This document shows positions 1 to 11,918 of a stretch of 64,000 nt of DNA, in pieces (within the stretch, counting starts at the first letter, position 1; every line of letters begins with the position of its first letter). The position numbers and the translations under genes are program-made. The notes beneath the pieces are model-generated. The model saw only the letters and a list, made by a program, of their open reading frames with translations. It had not been told where the DNA came from and searched no databases. The stretch spans positions 18,323,925 through 18,387,924 of the forward strand of contig NC_059087.1 of assembly GCF_020497125.1 (NCBI RefSeq), in the 5' to 3' direction. Source of the stretch: Mauremys mutica. Lineage: Eukaryota; Chordata; Testudines; Geoemydidae.

Positions 1-2726
1 CATTTCTACTTGGTGAAAGCAGAACTTTGTGACATTGATAAAAAAGGCCTCCAATCTCACAATTGTTTGTTATTCCCAATTTCATAAAGGTTTTCCAGTC
101 CTTTCTTAGATACCAATTTTCTTCCTCAAGTTTTCGGTTTCTGTCTCTAAACCTAGTTATTTTATTTCTCCCAGTATGGTGGTACAAACAACAGAGCAAT
201 TTGACTTGTCAGGTTTCCCTCTATGCTCTGAGAGAATCTTTTTGCTTTAGCTGACTGCATAAAGTCTGCTGACCATTCATTATTTTTTTTTAACTAAACA
301 TAGATATTCACTGCATCTGCTGATGAGAACACTAAATTCATATGCAGTTTCGGGTGCCTTTCATCAGATCATCTTGGGAGGAGTACAGTGAGAGGACTAT
401 GAAAGTAGGGAGAGTGATTCTTCATGCTGAAACTGAACAAGACAATGCTCAGAAACGGATAGCAACTGCTGCAAGACACTGTAGTCCTAGTTTCAAAAAT
501 GTTTTTCAATTACTTTCTGAGAAACCCAGAAGAAAAATCAACTTGATATTTTTAGAGTTTATCAAAATATAACGTTTTATACTGCAAACAAGGATTTCAG
601 CATGATAAAACTACTCAGAATACTGGGGAAAGAGAGATTCTGAATAGCTGGAAGTGAGTTTTTACTCAGCGTACAGTTTAACTTCCCCCACCTAGCAGCC
701 AGTCAGTCCAATCCCTTTAATCAAAGCCATTCTAGAAGTTAAAAATGAGCTCTCCAGTATTAGCATCTTTAGGAAAACAACAACACTCTATAGGGAAAGG
801 AAAACGGCATTATACCTATGGGGAGAGATTCAGTGTTGTCCTCGAAGACAGAACAGAACTCACAAGACAGTATGTGGGGTGGCGAAGGTGACTTTAAGCC
901 ACTTTACATCCATCCAGTCTTCTCAAGTGACCCTAGCATAATTTAGTCAGCCTTGGAAGCTTGTATAACTAACAACAGTGTGCACAGGGTGTCCTATGAG
1001 CTGCAGTGCTGCCTGGAATCTCTGCAACACTTCATACTGCGGCTTCACCCTGGCCCACATACACTCTTGAGTCAGGGCTTGAAAATCTTTCACAAATCCT
1101 CTGCTGGCCAAATCCTGGCTACTTTATACAGCTATAACCCTTATTCCCAGCATCAAGAGGTCAGTGCAGGGGTAAGGATCTGACTCATGAAGTGGAATTA
1201 AAAGATTGCATGCAAAGGGTTGTTCATCACTTACACCTGAACATGAATGACGGTAATGCTCACTTTGAATGTCTGTGCTATACCTTTCACTCCCCAAAAG
1301 GCCATCCATTGTGACCAGTATTTAAAAAGAAGATTCGGTTTATGATACATCAATAAATGTATTTTACAAGGGCACATGGAGTCGCAGACCAGTGTTCTTT
1401 TATGTTTCATATATTGAAATTGAAACAAATATAGTATAGAAATTCAATGACGGATAAATTTATTTCAATGTATAGAACATGAAACCATCTTATCCTGAAA
1501 GGTTTATTTTTTTTTAACTAATGTCTTGTTATAAGTCATGTAAAACAAGCAATATAAAAAAAAATCTGACACACATCAGTAGAGGAAAAAAACAAGATAA
1601 CAAGCTGTCTCTGACTTGTTTCATAACCCGGTAACTGCTTATTTCTTTAACAATGTTCTAGGACAAATATAGCAGGCTGGGCTACTTCTAGCACTGTATC
1701 CTCCACAACAACCTTAACTGAACATTACACAAAATATCACTCAATAAGCCCGCCTACTGCAAATGCCAGATCAAGTCTCAATTGTACATCAAGCATCATT
1801 TCTACAAAAGCTGTGGAGAGGGGCTGCCCAGAAGGGAGATTAAAAATACAGAACTGGACAATCAATAACTAGCCAAAGCTACTTGAAACACTGATAATTT
1901 GTTTTTAAAAGTGCCGACAATTATTCTAAAAAAAACCCAACAACATATACCTGGTACTTCAAAAGCAAACTTAACATCAAAAAGATTTCATCTGTACCCA
2001 GAATATGTCTGCCAATTAAAAAAAAAAGTTTATTCAAAGTGTGGTAGCTGAATTTCAGACAATTCTAGACCAGTTAAGCATAGAAAGGAGAGGAATATTA
2101 TTTGTATTGATTGTGTCCTCCCTTTAAATGGGGACCCAAGGTGCTTTTTAAATACGTACAAAAACTTAAGATCCTTAATACATGTAGATTCAGTGACAAA
2201 ACATTATTTTAAAATAATTTCCTCATAATCATGCCAAAACACAATTTCAAAGTTCTGTTTCTCCTGCAAAAGCACGTAACAAAAACCTAAAGCTGTCTTT
2301 GGGATGCAGCTCCCTGCAATGCTGTTTTTGGTGTTTGTGATGTCATGAACCTTTGCAGAGGAAAGTATTCCAAATTCAAGTCTTAATGAGCAGAAATCTT
2401 TATTTAAAACAGACACCTCATTTTTAAAGCTACATATTTTCTGTTTTCTTTTTTAGCTCAAACATTTTGAGGTTTTGGTTTTTTTTAATTTGTTTTTTAA
2501 GGAACAGATCACCATAAAATGTTTTTCTTTAAAAAGAAAGGCATACTCTCAGCTTTATACTGATTAGGAAGAATGCCCAAGCAGTAAAATGCTATACAAG
2601 AGCCATAAACAGTGTTTTATTAAAAATATATTATTTAATAGAAATCTCCTCTCTAAAGTTCAAATCCTGCTCACTTTATTCACAAAAGAGGCACCAAAGA
2701 CTCAAAGGGATTATTTGCATCAGTCG
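1..2726. other. UBE2L3 intron 2, left part, no exon seen
   Basis: AT-rich non-coding DNA. It is assigned to UBE2L3 intron 2 because exon 2 lies to its right on the minus strand. I looked on the minus strand for the next coding exon (the stretch holding the HPN motif and catalytic cysteine) and for the C-terminal exon, and found neither between 1 and 7440. Short open frames here have no recognisable protein content. Homopolymer A and T runs occur near 1560, 1930 and 2480. No clear mobile element was recognised before 2727. Confidence 0.6.
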
Positions 2727-2734
2727 TTCTACAG

Positions 2735-3656
2735 CAGGGGTCTCAAACACGCGGCCCACAGGCCGCCTCCCCCCCAGCCTACCTCCAGGCCAGGGGTGGG
2801 CAAAGTACAGCTGCAGGATTGCCCCCCCCCCCCGAGCCCCGCACCACTCCCTGAAGCAGCTGGCATCATGTCCCTGCGGCTGGGGGGGGGGGGGGGGGGA
2901 AGGGAGGGGAGAAGCAGAGGGCTCCCTCCATGTGTTGCCCTGGCTTCCAGGCACACCCCCGCCCCCGCAGCTCCCATTGTCCAGGAACAGGGAACCATGG
3001 CCAATGGGAGCTTCGGGGGAGGTACCTGGAGGCACAGCAAGCGGAGCCCTGTGCCCCCCCACCCCCCCGGGGCCGCAGGGACATGGTTCCAGCTACTTCC
3101 CAGAGCACAGCGGGGCCGGCAGCCTGCCCTGGCCCCAGTGTGCGCCGCTGCCACCCCAGAGCCTGAAGCCTTCCTGAACCCCGCCCCCCAACCCCGTGCC
3201 CTGAGCCCCCTGCTGCATCCCACACCCCTTCTGCACCCCAATCCCCTGCCCTGAGCCCCGTTTGCACCCCAATCTCCTGCTGCACCCCAACCCCCTGCCC
3301 TGAGCCCCCTGCTGCATCCCACATCCCTCCTGCACCCCAACCCCCTGCCCAGAGCCCCCTGCTGCATCCCACCCCCCTTCTGCACCCTGAGCCCCCTGCC
3401 TGCACCCCAACCTCCTGCTGCACCTCAACTCCCCGCCCTGAGCCCCCACCACACCCCTCATGCATCCTCTGGGTGGAGTTGGGATGGGGACTTCAGGAAA
3501 GGGGTTGGAATGGGGGAAGGGAAGGGATGGGGAGAGGCGGGGCCTAATGGAAGGGGTGGAGTGGGGGCAGCGAGGGGCTGTGTATCAGTGATACAACCCT
3601 CAGGCCAATGAACTAGCCCCCATGGCCACATGGTCATTTGAGTTTGGGACCCCCTG
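2735..3656. mobile_element. hAT-type non-autonomous element, 922 bp
   Basis: The ends are imperfect terminal inverted repeats beginning CAGGGGTCTCAAACA on the left and, read from the right, CAGGGGGTCCCAAACT. They are flanked by a perfect 8-bp duplication TTCTACAG (2727-2734 and 3657-3664), the hAT signature. The inside is GC-rich. It has poly-C and poly-G runs near 2822 and 2882 and a degenerate minisatellite at about 3180-3460 built on CCCTGCCCTGAGCCCC and CTGCACCCCAA units. A stretch near 3000 (ccatggccaatgggagctt) is shared with the elements at 39628 and 61864. Long proline- and glycine-rich open frames arise from the minisatellite and are not genes. No transposase is present. Confidence 0.88.
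3180..3460. repeat. degenerate GC-rich minisatellite inside hAT element
   Basis: Tandem imperfect units built on CTGCACCCCAACCCC and CTGCCCTGAGCCCC repeat about ten times. The same kind of array occurs in the related hAT copies at about 40070-40330 and 61920-62180, so it is an ancestral part of this family and not a local expansion. Confidence 0.75.
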
Positions 3657-4033
3657 TTCTACAGTGTTTCAAATCCAAAGGATCAGCAAGCATCTCGATG
3701 TAGCACGCATGATCCATGTTCAGGAGTACCTTTTAACTAACAAAGCCAGAGGCACTGCAGAGTTGATGTTGAAAGTCTTTAAGATCACATGCAGATTATA
3801 TTTCTCTCCAGCTTTCTACTGCATCTAACCAAAAGGTAGCATTGATGTCCAAGTAGCCCAACTCTCCTTTCCACAGATTAGATGCAGCTGTTCATCCAGG
3901 AAAGTGAACACGGAACTCGGTAGTGGAAAATGCCCAAAATAAAGAAGGTGAAAATCCATACGACTTCAACCAGACAATCCAATACACTGGATTCCTTCCT
4001 TCCTCTTTCCAACAAATCCCTCTCTGTTTGACT

Positions 4034-4125
4034 CAGGGCTTTGGAGCTGTGCTCCGGCTCCGCTCCAGCTCCAGGCAAAAGCCTGCAGCTCCACTGCTCT
4101 GGAGCAGCTCCGCTCCAAAGCCCTG
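4034..4125. mobile_element. short palindromic hAT-like MITE
   Basis: This is a 92-bp foldback element whose ends are exact inverted copies of CAGGGCTTTGGAGC. The flanks are GTTTGACT and ATTTGACT, an 8-bp duplication with one mismatch. The interior repeats gctccgctcc and ctccagctcc motifs. It has no coding capacity. Confidence 0.75.
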
Positions 4126-4149
4126 ATTTGACTAGTATAGTAGTAATTT

Positions 4150-4375
4150 ACTTTTAGGGTTTGTCTAAACAGTGGGGTAATGCGGTCTACAGAGGTGTGC
4201 TTTCCAAAGCGCTCTAACATATCAATTTATCCCTGTGGATCCTGCTGGTGCGCACTAAAGGTTCCCTAGTGAGCTTTCACATAATACAAAAGCATGCTGT
4301 TAAAGCACACCAGCAGATTCTACACAGACCAATTAATGCACAGCGCCTTAGTGCACTTTAGAAATCATACCCCAC
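4150..4375. repeat. possible old Harbinger-like MITE remnant
   Basis: The left boundary reads tttagggtttgtctaaacag, similar to the GGNNTTGTCTACAC ends of the Harbinger elements elsewhere in the window. Inside, a short foldback pairs tgctggtgcgcactaa with the later agcacaccagcag. I could not define a right terminal repeat or a target duplication, so the limits are approximate. Confidence 0.35.
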
Positions 4376-4379
4376 CACT

Positions 4380-5499
4380 TCTCTTTCAAAGGTACAAAAG
4401 CACGGGCAAGGTTTTTAAAAGTGGATGCCTAAAGTTAGGTACCTAATCCTCATCTAAGTGCATAAATAAGTGGCCTATTTTCCAAGAGGTGCTGAGATTT
4501 TTAAAACCCAGCACTTAGAGCCTAACTTAAAATACCCAATCCCGAAAATCCAGGCCTAATTCTTTCGCACACCTTGGACTCCAGTTATTTTTGTACTGCC
4601 TGCACCAGTTTAAGACCTGTTAATTTAGGCCCATATTCACGGACATAAAAAGCATACTAGCAGAGCCATTTTAAAACAAGTTCAAAATTATTCCTGCCAA
4701 AATGAGGTAAATATGTTTTGCCTGGCTACTATGATACAACCATAACTGCTTTAATGCTCTTATCACGATATCATAATGGCCAGGCAAACTATGTTTACAC
4801 CAAATTAGCAGGAACCATTTGAAAACAGTAAAAATAGATTCACTAACATGATCTAAGTGCCAACATACACAAAGCATTAGAGCTTTTGTATTTGCTTAGT
4901 CTACCTGTTTCAAAACACAAGATTCTTTACATGTTACTGCGTGACCCGCGAATTATGGGCTACCTGCACATAAACAGATACCTGGAAAATAGTAGTATGC
5001 CTACATCTTTCTCTCTCCCCAGCTCCAACTAAGTTGACAATAAGTGATTGTTAAGCAACTTAAATGCTCAGTCACCTTACAACAGTGTTTGTTTTATAGT
5101 CTACACAGCTTTTTAAAAATCTAATTTAAAATGCATTAGGCCTTTGAGAGCAAGTAAAATTCTTGGATAACATTTTCAGAAGTGCCTAAGTAACTTAGAA
5201 CACTGTGACTATAAAACAATGCCATTTGGGGACTATGACACTTCAGTTAAACATACTTTGTTTACAAACTAACCCGATACCGTTGTTCAAACAAACTGTG
5301 TTATTTTAACATTTTAAGATTAAAAGTGTCTGTACACTAAAGAAGCAGGGCAACAACATCACAATATGACTAAGGCCCCGATCCTGTTCACATGGAGCTA
5401 GTTGCAGGATCAGGCCTAAAGTGTTCAAGCATCTATCTAGGTACTAATATGACGCCCATCACAACAGCATTGGAGCCTCTCCCAAGTACCTATGGATTT
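4380..5499. other. intron 2 sequence, nothing recognised
   Basis: Unremarkable AT-rich intronic DNA. No exon, no clean transposon boundary and no tandem array were seen. Confidence 0.5.
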
Positions 5500-5650
5500 A
5501 TCCTCACAACACCTATGTGAGATAAGGTAATACCTACACCCCAATTGTCTCAGAGGACAGGAGATAAGTAACTTGCCCAAGGTCATGAAGGAAGGAAGTC
5601 TGTGATACAGCTGAAAACTGAATCCAGATCTCCCAAAATCCACTTTAGCA
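5500..5650. repeat. MIR-type SINE fragment
   Basis: The stretch reads like the MIR core: tatcctcacaacacctatg, then a gap, then taagtaacttgcccaaggtc and a tail resembling 'gaatccagatctccc'. This pattern of words is characteristic of amniote MIR copies. It is diverged and lacks a readable target duplication. Confidence 0.6.
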
Positions 5651-5779
5651 CCTTAGAGACTTCTAAAAAATTTCATTATGCATCACATACAAACCTAGGT
5701 TACATTTAGTGCTGGCAGAACTCAATTTTTTCTATTTTTTATTGCTGAAAATAATTTTTTTTTAAAAAGGTTTTTTTCC

Positions 5780-7070
5780 TATTTTAAACTATTTTGATTT
5801 TTACTGTTGTGGGGGGTAGGGCTGGGGTTAGGGCAGCGCTAACAGCAGGGTTGCAGGGGGTTTCCTGTGCAGCTGAGGGGCCCAAGACACCAGGTACATG
5901 GGAGGCTGCAGTCATCCTGGCCCAGTGGAGATCTCCTTCAGTCCTGGCCAGGGTAAGGATTAGCCCCAGGTCATGAGGCAGGCCCCACTGCTGAACTGTT
6001 CCTGCTCGGGGATGGCTCCCATGCTCTGGGCTGGTGAATGAACAAGTGGGGCTCTGACAACGGAGCTGCAGAGGGCTCCTTGCAAGGCCACGGGGCCAGT
6101 GACAATGGATCCCTGCAGGCACAAGGTGCGGGGAAAGCTGGGGTCCTGGCAGGGCACAGCAGAGACCCCCATCTAGGACTGCAAGGAGGAAAGAGGAGAA
6201 GGACAAAGATGATTCCCTGGCTCTGGGGGAGGCCATCCCACTGCTAAATGGCTCTTGCCCAGCAATGGAGCCATTCAGCAGTGGGGTGGCCTCCTCCCTG
6301 GCTGGGGGCAATACTGACTCCTCGTCACAGTCCCGGCCAGGGGTCTCTAGTCTGCCGGGCCAGAATCACAGCTTTCCCTACATCTTGTGCCTGCAGTGAT
6401 TAGGTGTCACCAGCCCCACTTACTCACCCTCCAGCCAGGAACGTGCGAGCCATCCCCAGGCAAGAACTCTTCAAGGACAGGGTGGTCTCCTGCACAGCCA
6501 GGGGCTTGAGGTCCTCCTTTGCAATCCTGGCCAGGGACCTCTGTGCCGATGGGCCAGGATAACTGCAGCCTCCCCTGCACCTAATGCCTGCAAGGTTTGG
6601 GTGTCACTGGTGCTGCAGCTGTCTAGAGAGTCCTCTGCAACTCTGCTGTCACACAAGTAAGGGAGTGGGGCTGAGACAGCAAAGTTGCAGTGGGCTCCCT
6701 ACATGGCCATAGCACTGGTGATACCCGATCCCTACAGTTGCAAGATGCAGGGAAAGTTGCAGTCTCCTGGCACTCTCAGCTGATGTGTGAGAAAGCAGGT
6801 CCGTGCTGGTGAGGCTGCAGAGGGCTCCCTGAACTGTTGCCGGAGCCATTCAGTAGTGGGCTGGCGTCCCCCACAGCCAGAGGCTTGTTGTCTTTTCCCT
6901 TGCAGTCCCAGCCAGGGGGCTCGGCTCTGTCCCTATTGTGGGATCAGGTGAGGCGCAGAGAGCCCTCTGCAGCTGGAACCACCCACTCACTCCCCTGGCA
7001 ACAGGGCTCCAGAGTACCCCCCCGAATGGCCAGAGGGACCAGCGACACTTGATTGCTGCAGGCACAGTGA
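5780..7070. repeat. GC-rich complex repeat of about 220-bp units in mixed orientation
   Basis: A 1.3-kb GC-rich block sits in otherwise AT-rich intron. It is built from diverged copies of a unit of roughly 200-220 bp. The wording 'ctggccagggacctctgtgcc ... gcctgcaaggt...gtgtcac' recurs near 6330-6400, 6520-6610 and, less clearly, 6900-6960. Its reverse complement recurs near 6060-6160 and 6670-6780 (gcagagggctcc ... ggatccctgcaggcac ... gggaaag). T-rich DNA lies on both sides (5725-5800 and 7085-7100). I do not recognise the family. Open frames across it are by-products of base composition. Confidence 0.6.
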
Positions 7071-7442
7071 CAGTTACCAATTGATTTTCTTTTTTGTCAA
7101 TTTCAGTGCAACATCTGAAATCAACATTTACCAACAGTTATAAATTAAAACTGAATCCTGCTAAGCCTAGTTATTTTTATAACCAGTAAACAACAGGTAT
7201 GTTTTCAGTGCAACCATTCACTGGATCTTTTCTTCTTTAAACATAACCAGAATAACCAAAGTAATGTTTTATAACAGCAAATAATCACCCATTTGTCAAG
7301 GTGCAACAATTATATAATGGCCACCTACAGTACTAATAGACTATGGATTTGTGAGAGTTTTCCCCCCCTCAACACAAGTCATCACCAGGTACAAATGGTC
7401 TGTGGATTGCTTTAAAGAACAATGTAAGTGTTCTATACTCAC

Positions 7443-7538
7443 AGGAACAATAAGCCCTTGCCAAGTCAATAAATTAGCTTCATCAACCTGGATATTACGG
7501 AAGTTTTTCATTCCACATTTGCGGATTTCTTCAAGCTC
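7443..7538 (-). CDS. UBE2L3: UBE2L3 coding exon 2 (partial gene), ubiquitin-conjugating enzyme E2 L3
   Basis: This exon encodes residues 10-41 of UbcH7, an E2 that accepts ubiquitin from E1 and passes it to HECT and RING-between-RING ligases in cytosol and nucleus. The 96 bases read without a gap from ELEEIRKCGM to NLLTWQGLIVP, which I recognise as UBE2L3, covering the end of helix 1 and the first beta strands. It is preceded on the minus strand by a pyrimidine-rich tract and AG (7540-7539) and followed by a GTGAGT donor at 7442-7437. Both junctions fall between codons (phase 0). The catalytic cysteine and HPN motif are encoded by the next exon, which is outside the window. The paralogue UBE2L6 is a less likely alternative, because the wording and the exon-1 peptide match UBE2L3. 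Confidence 0.95.
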
Positions 7539-7960
7539 CTGAAAAGCAAGCAGAGTGTAAGTATACATTAATAACAGTAATAAGCAGTATGTTCATTTAT
7601 TTTTTTCAAGAAACACAGAGGTGAAAATAGGGTCCTTTGTTTTATATTAAATGAGTTTGTGGTCTCAGAAGTCACATAATTAATAAAACAAATGGAATTC
7701 CTGCACCTATAAAGAATCAAGGTTATCTAGGCCAGGGAATCAAAATCTTTATTTCTTGAATTAAGAGATATGCCATGAAGCTACAACAGAAGCATGGTTA
7801 ATAATATTGCATCATAGCTATATATTTTATTTACACTTTTGTTACACTCACTTGTATATCAAATAGTCATTTGTTTAAAAAGTTTATTCTCAAAACAATT
7901 TGTGGATTGAGAATATTGTATCAACTTGCCAGCTACAAAAACAAGTAACAGACGTATTAG

Positions 7961-8192
7961 GATTTGTTTACATGAGAAAGCTACACTGGTTGGTTTAAAA
8001 TAATACCTTTAAATAAATCTAATTAAACTGGTACAAGCCACTGTGTGGACACTTATTTTGGTTTAAGATTTAAGCTAAAATGAAATATGCCCATTTTAAA
8101 CCAAAATAAGTGTCCATACAGAGGTCTGTACAGTCTAATTAGATTGGTTTAAAAACCAATCCAGTGCACCTCCATCATGTAGGCAAAGCTCT
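7961..8192. mobile_element. foldback MITE, Harbinger-like
   Basis: The outer ends are related in inverted orientation (tttgtttacatgagaaag on the left; read from the right, tttgcctacatgatgg, both continuing to cactgg). The inner arms 8047-8065 and 8097-8115 are a perfect 19-bp inverted repeat (ggacacttattttggttta). The 'ctacat...cactgg' ends resemble non-autonomous Harbinger elements. The target duplication was not resolved, so the borders are approximate. Confidence 0.6.
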
Positions 8193-9349
8193 AAGTTAAC
8201 AGCAATATTACAGCCATTTGGATACTTACAACCTTAAGGACTAACTGCATGAGCTAAGAAACTATATTTTCCCTTCCTTCAGAAATTTCAGAGAGAATGA
8301 CAGGCCTTGTGAGCCAAAACGTTATTAGTTTTCAGTGAAAAATAAGCCAATTACATACAAGTGTACACGATATTTTAAGAGAGTTTAGGTCAAGGAAAAC
8401 AAACACTATGTTTGTTTCCTGTATTAATAAATACATCAGTAGTTTACAAAGGGCACTCCCAATGAAACAAAAAACTACATTTATTCTTTCAGAACTAGAG
8501 CATTACTCTGGCATCATGATTAAATGAAGTTCAACAGGAAGTCCAAAGTCCAAACTCTCCTACAACATACTTAAAGGTTCATTTTCTAGTGTATGTCAAA
8601 ATAGATATAAGCACAGCTAAGGAGCATGTCCAGAACATAAGGTTAAGACTTGTCTTCGGGACACTAGAAATGACTAGTTAGTCTGGTCCCCTGGCTCCAC
8701 TGCCATTAAATGTACCCTAACTTGTTCGATATTACAGAAATAGGGTTTTTTTGTGGTAAGATTATGCTTTAGAGCATGAAGTCACACATCAAAAGTCTCA
8801 TGGATTTCCATTCATAGGGATATGCTAAACCTAAACCACGCTGTTCAGTGAAAGATAACCTTTATTAGCAGCAGCAATAAGGCATCACATGTCCATTTTA
8901 ACTAAGAATCTAGTACTATGCTAGGTATTTGGTTTTGGACATAAAGTACAAAAGGTCTCAGTTCAAAAGTGCAGAAGATTGTGGTGGTTTTCTGAGAGGC
9001 TCAGGAAGTATGTAAGTAATTCAGCTGCGTTTTCAGCTGGTTCATTTTTGTTGCATGTAGCACTGTCGTAGAGTCACAATGAACTACCCTTTTTCATAAC
9101 CCACAATTTTAAACAATGAAGCCCATTCTAAAACAAAAATAACTTATGGGATATCATGAAAAGAGCAAGTTACAGATACAGATAGATCACCAGCACACAT
9201 TTAAAGTAGAACTTATGCATGACTGATGCCTTCTCCCACAAAACACAGATGGTTAGAAAAATTGTTTATTTTAGACATTATCTGACTCTTAATAGAGATT
9301 TATATAATATGTATAATTTATATTAGTTTCTCTCAAATGGCCCCCATTT

Positions 9350-9470
9350 AGGATCAAAATCACATTGTGCTAGGTGTTATATAAAAACCACAGGAAGATA
9401 TGGTTCCTGACCAGAGAGCTTACAATCTAATACATATAAAAACAGATCAAGGATGAAGTAGTTATATAAA
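9350..9470. repeat. ancient SINE/LINE fragment ('attgtgctaggtg' type)
   Basis: The words 'cattgtgctaggtgttat' and 'agagcttacaatctaa' belong to a diverged interspersed repeat common in amniote genomes. Related wording appears at about 13375, 15870, 27655 and 43085. The exact family cannot be settled by eye. Confidence 0.4.
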
Positions 9471-10764
9471 GACAAGTTAACTATCAATGTGATCAGTCTC
9501 TTTGTCTCCATCAAAATAATTAACACATTTAAGTGTGGTAAGCTTTAGAATGAAAAAAAAAACAAATGATGTTAATTTAAAGAGGTAAACTCTCACTTTT
9601 GTTTTAAAAACTTGACATGTCTGTAATGTGGTTGATTTAAGAAATGCAATAAATACAGTGCAGAAGTTAACTGTGATCACCACAATTTTATTAAGCTTTG
9701 TATGTAACCAAAGAAAGTTTTAAATGAACCAGCAAGCCTCTCTCTGATTTCCTTAAATTCCTTCACTCAGAGTTGAGAGAATTAATTTTTTTTCCCCCAG
9801 TAACCCTACTGGCTCTGCAGCTCTTCCATTTGAAATGACGTATAATAGTGAAACCCGTTCAAGAGACACCCCCCCCCGCCCCATCAAGTATCACCAAATA
9901 TCTGAGCCTGATTCTCCATGACCTTTCACCTACTGTAGCAATTTCTACTTATGCAAAGGAAGTACAAAGTAGGTATAAAAAGTTGCCAACTCAGACTAGA
10001 ATATAATACATATATTTTAAACAGGCATGGACTACACAAGGTGCAAGATTGTGGAGAATCAAGTCTCTGAGTACAATCCTACTCTACCTTTACTAGAAGG
10101 CCATGTCCATTAGACAATTTTTTTTGTCAGTCCCTTGTGTGGTTGCTTAAAGTTTCACTTTATACTCAAAAATGACTGACTGAAAGTAGCACTGTGAGGT
10201 TCCATATTTATTGCAAATCGGTAACTTCCATATTAAACTTATTCAGCTTAGAAGAGGCTTTTTGCTTACTGACTTCCCTGCAAATTCAACCAGGAAGCTG
10301 CAAAACAAACTGTATTCTTTCTGGCTGGTGCACTGCCAGGAATAAAGATTTTGTAACAGAAATTTAGTTACTTTTGTTGGTGAGACACAATTCATAATAA
10401 AATACTAGCACAGCAAAGGCAACATAGCTAATGAATAAAAACATACTTTTGTCAAAGAAGAAAGAAAATATGATTCTGCTGAATGTCCACATGCAACAGG
10501 CTGGTAAGAGGTAGTACCATGTTCAGAGTCAGAAAAATGACTAATTTCACCTTAAGATCACAGACTCTGAAAGGACAAAAAGGACTTTTGGAAGTGAGAG
10601 AATGAGGCCAAACACGCATTTTTTTCTAAAGGAAACCTTAAGGTTAGAAATGTAGTGAATAGCTGAATTCCCATTCTCTCCCATCCCCTTTAATGCTGCT
10701 GTTTTAAATAATGTAAATAAGTGACTATGAGAGAGTGCACTAATAGCTAGAACATAGAAGTGGG

Positions 10765-10930
10765 AATGCACACTCCTAATTCTATTTCCAGTTCTGCCAC
10801 TGACCCTGCGTGTGACCTTGCTGAATCAGATTTCTCTTTTATAACATGGAGATATCTACTTATTTTACAGGGATGTGTTGGGACTTCAAGTTTGTAAAGT
10901 ATTTCAACATGTTCAGATAAAAACCACAGT
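10765..10930. repeat. MIR-type SINE fragment
   Basis: The pattern tgtgaccttgctgaatcag, then 'ttataacatggagat', then 'tacagggatgtgttgg', ending at 'ttgtaaagtattt', follows the usual word order of MIR. The copy is diverged. Confidence 0.6.
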
Positions 10931-11786
10931 ACAGTATATAAAATGGAGAACATACTGTTTGATATGTAATATTTAATCTTCAGGTACAGCACTGAAGGGA
11001 CGTGGTCACAAAAAGCATTTAGTATTTTTCCTTATGTATGTTACATTACTGAAAATGAAAAAAGTAATTCTCACCATTTATGCTGTTTGAAAGCATAAAT
11101 TTCAAATTCAGCTTAAAATTAAAAATTCAAAAAGCAAGCAAAAAGAAAAAGAAGTGCCACCAACTTGAAATCTAGTCAATTAAAAAAAAGTTAAAAGTAA
11201 TTTCAAATACTGCACTTGCACCTGAGTCCCTCTGCCAGTTTGTGATTTCATAAACAGGTTTAAAAAACAAAAAAACAAAAATGTTTATGCTGCTTTCTGA
11301 AAAAGCCACACAAACAAGGAAAAACAGCTTCGGTCCCAATCCTGCAAACTCTTGCGCATATGAACCATCCCAAGACTGAGGCCTGCCTCAATGATTGTCT
11401 ACACAGGGAAACTGACTATACACAAAGGGTTTAAACCCAAAGCCCATTGAAATCAATGGAAAGACACTCATTGACTCCAATAAGCTTTGCATCAGGCACA
11501 AAGTAAATAAATGGAATAGAGAAAAGATATTCTGTAATCTGTTATTTATGAACAGAAGTAGGTAAACAATTTCTAAACATAAAAACACTTATGATGACTA
11601 TGTCCCTTAGCCAGTTGATCTATTTCAATTTCTGGTTCTCTGGTACTGCAAGGTAGTGTTTTTAAAAAAAAAACTTCACATTTAAATAAAAATCCAAGAG
11701 AATATTTAATTTTCATAAAAGCTATAGTTAAGGCTCCATTGAAACATTACAATTTTGTGTTTTCACCTATTCTTTATTTTCTGTCT

Positions 11787-11918
11787 ACATGCATCCGACG
11801 AAGTGGGTATTCACCCACGAAAGCTCATGCTCCAAAACATCTGTTAGTCTATAAGGTGCCACAAGACTCTTTGCTGCTTTTACAGATCCAGACTAACACG
11901 GCTACCCCTCTGATACTA
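11787..11918. repeat. interspersed repeat, copy A ('gactaacacggctacc' type)
   Basis: About 130 bases running from gcatccgacgaagtgggtat to cggctacccctctgatac. They are almost identical to 16209-16341 apart from a few substitutions (for example acgaaag versus atgaaag). The shared end 'actaacacggct' also terminates short fragments at 29430 and 59820. This points to the 3' or 5' end of a retroelement family that is abundant in reptile genomes. I do not assign it to a family. Confidence 0.65.

Noticed and set aside
3180..3460. Regularly spaced repeats that could be mistaken for a CRISPR array
   Set aside because: The units are degenerate, contiguous and in a vertebrate hAT element, with no conserved spacers or cas genes.
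2676..3465. Several 120-220 codon frames rich in proline, glycine and glutamine near 2.6-3.5 kb
   Set aside because: They translate a CTGCACCCC minisatellite inside a hAT element and appear on both strands in several frames.
1..7440. UBE2L3 exons 3 and 4 within the window
   Set aside because: I scanned the minus strand for the HPN/catalytic cysteine region and the C-terminal segment and found no match. They must lie left of position 1.
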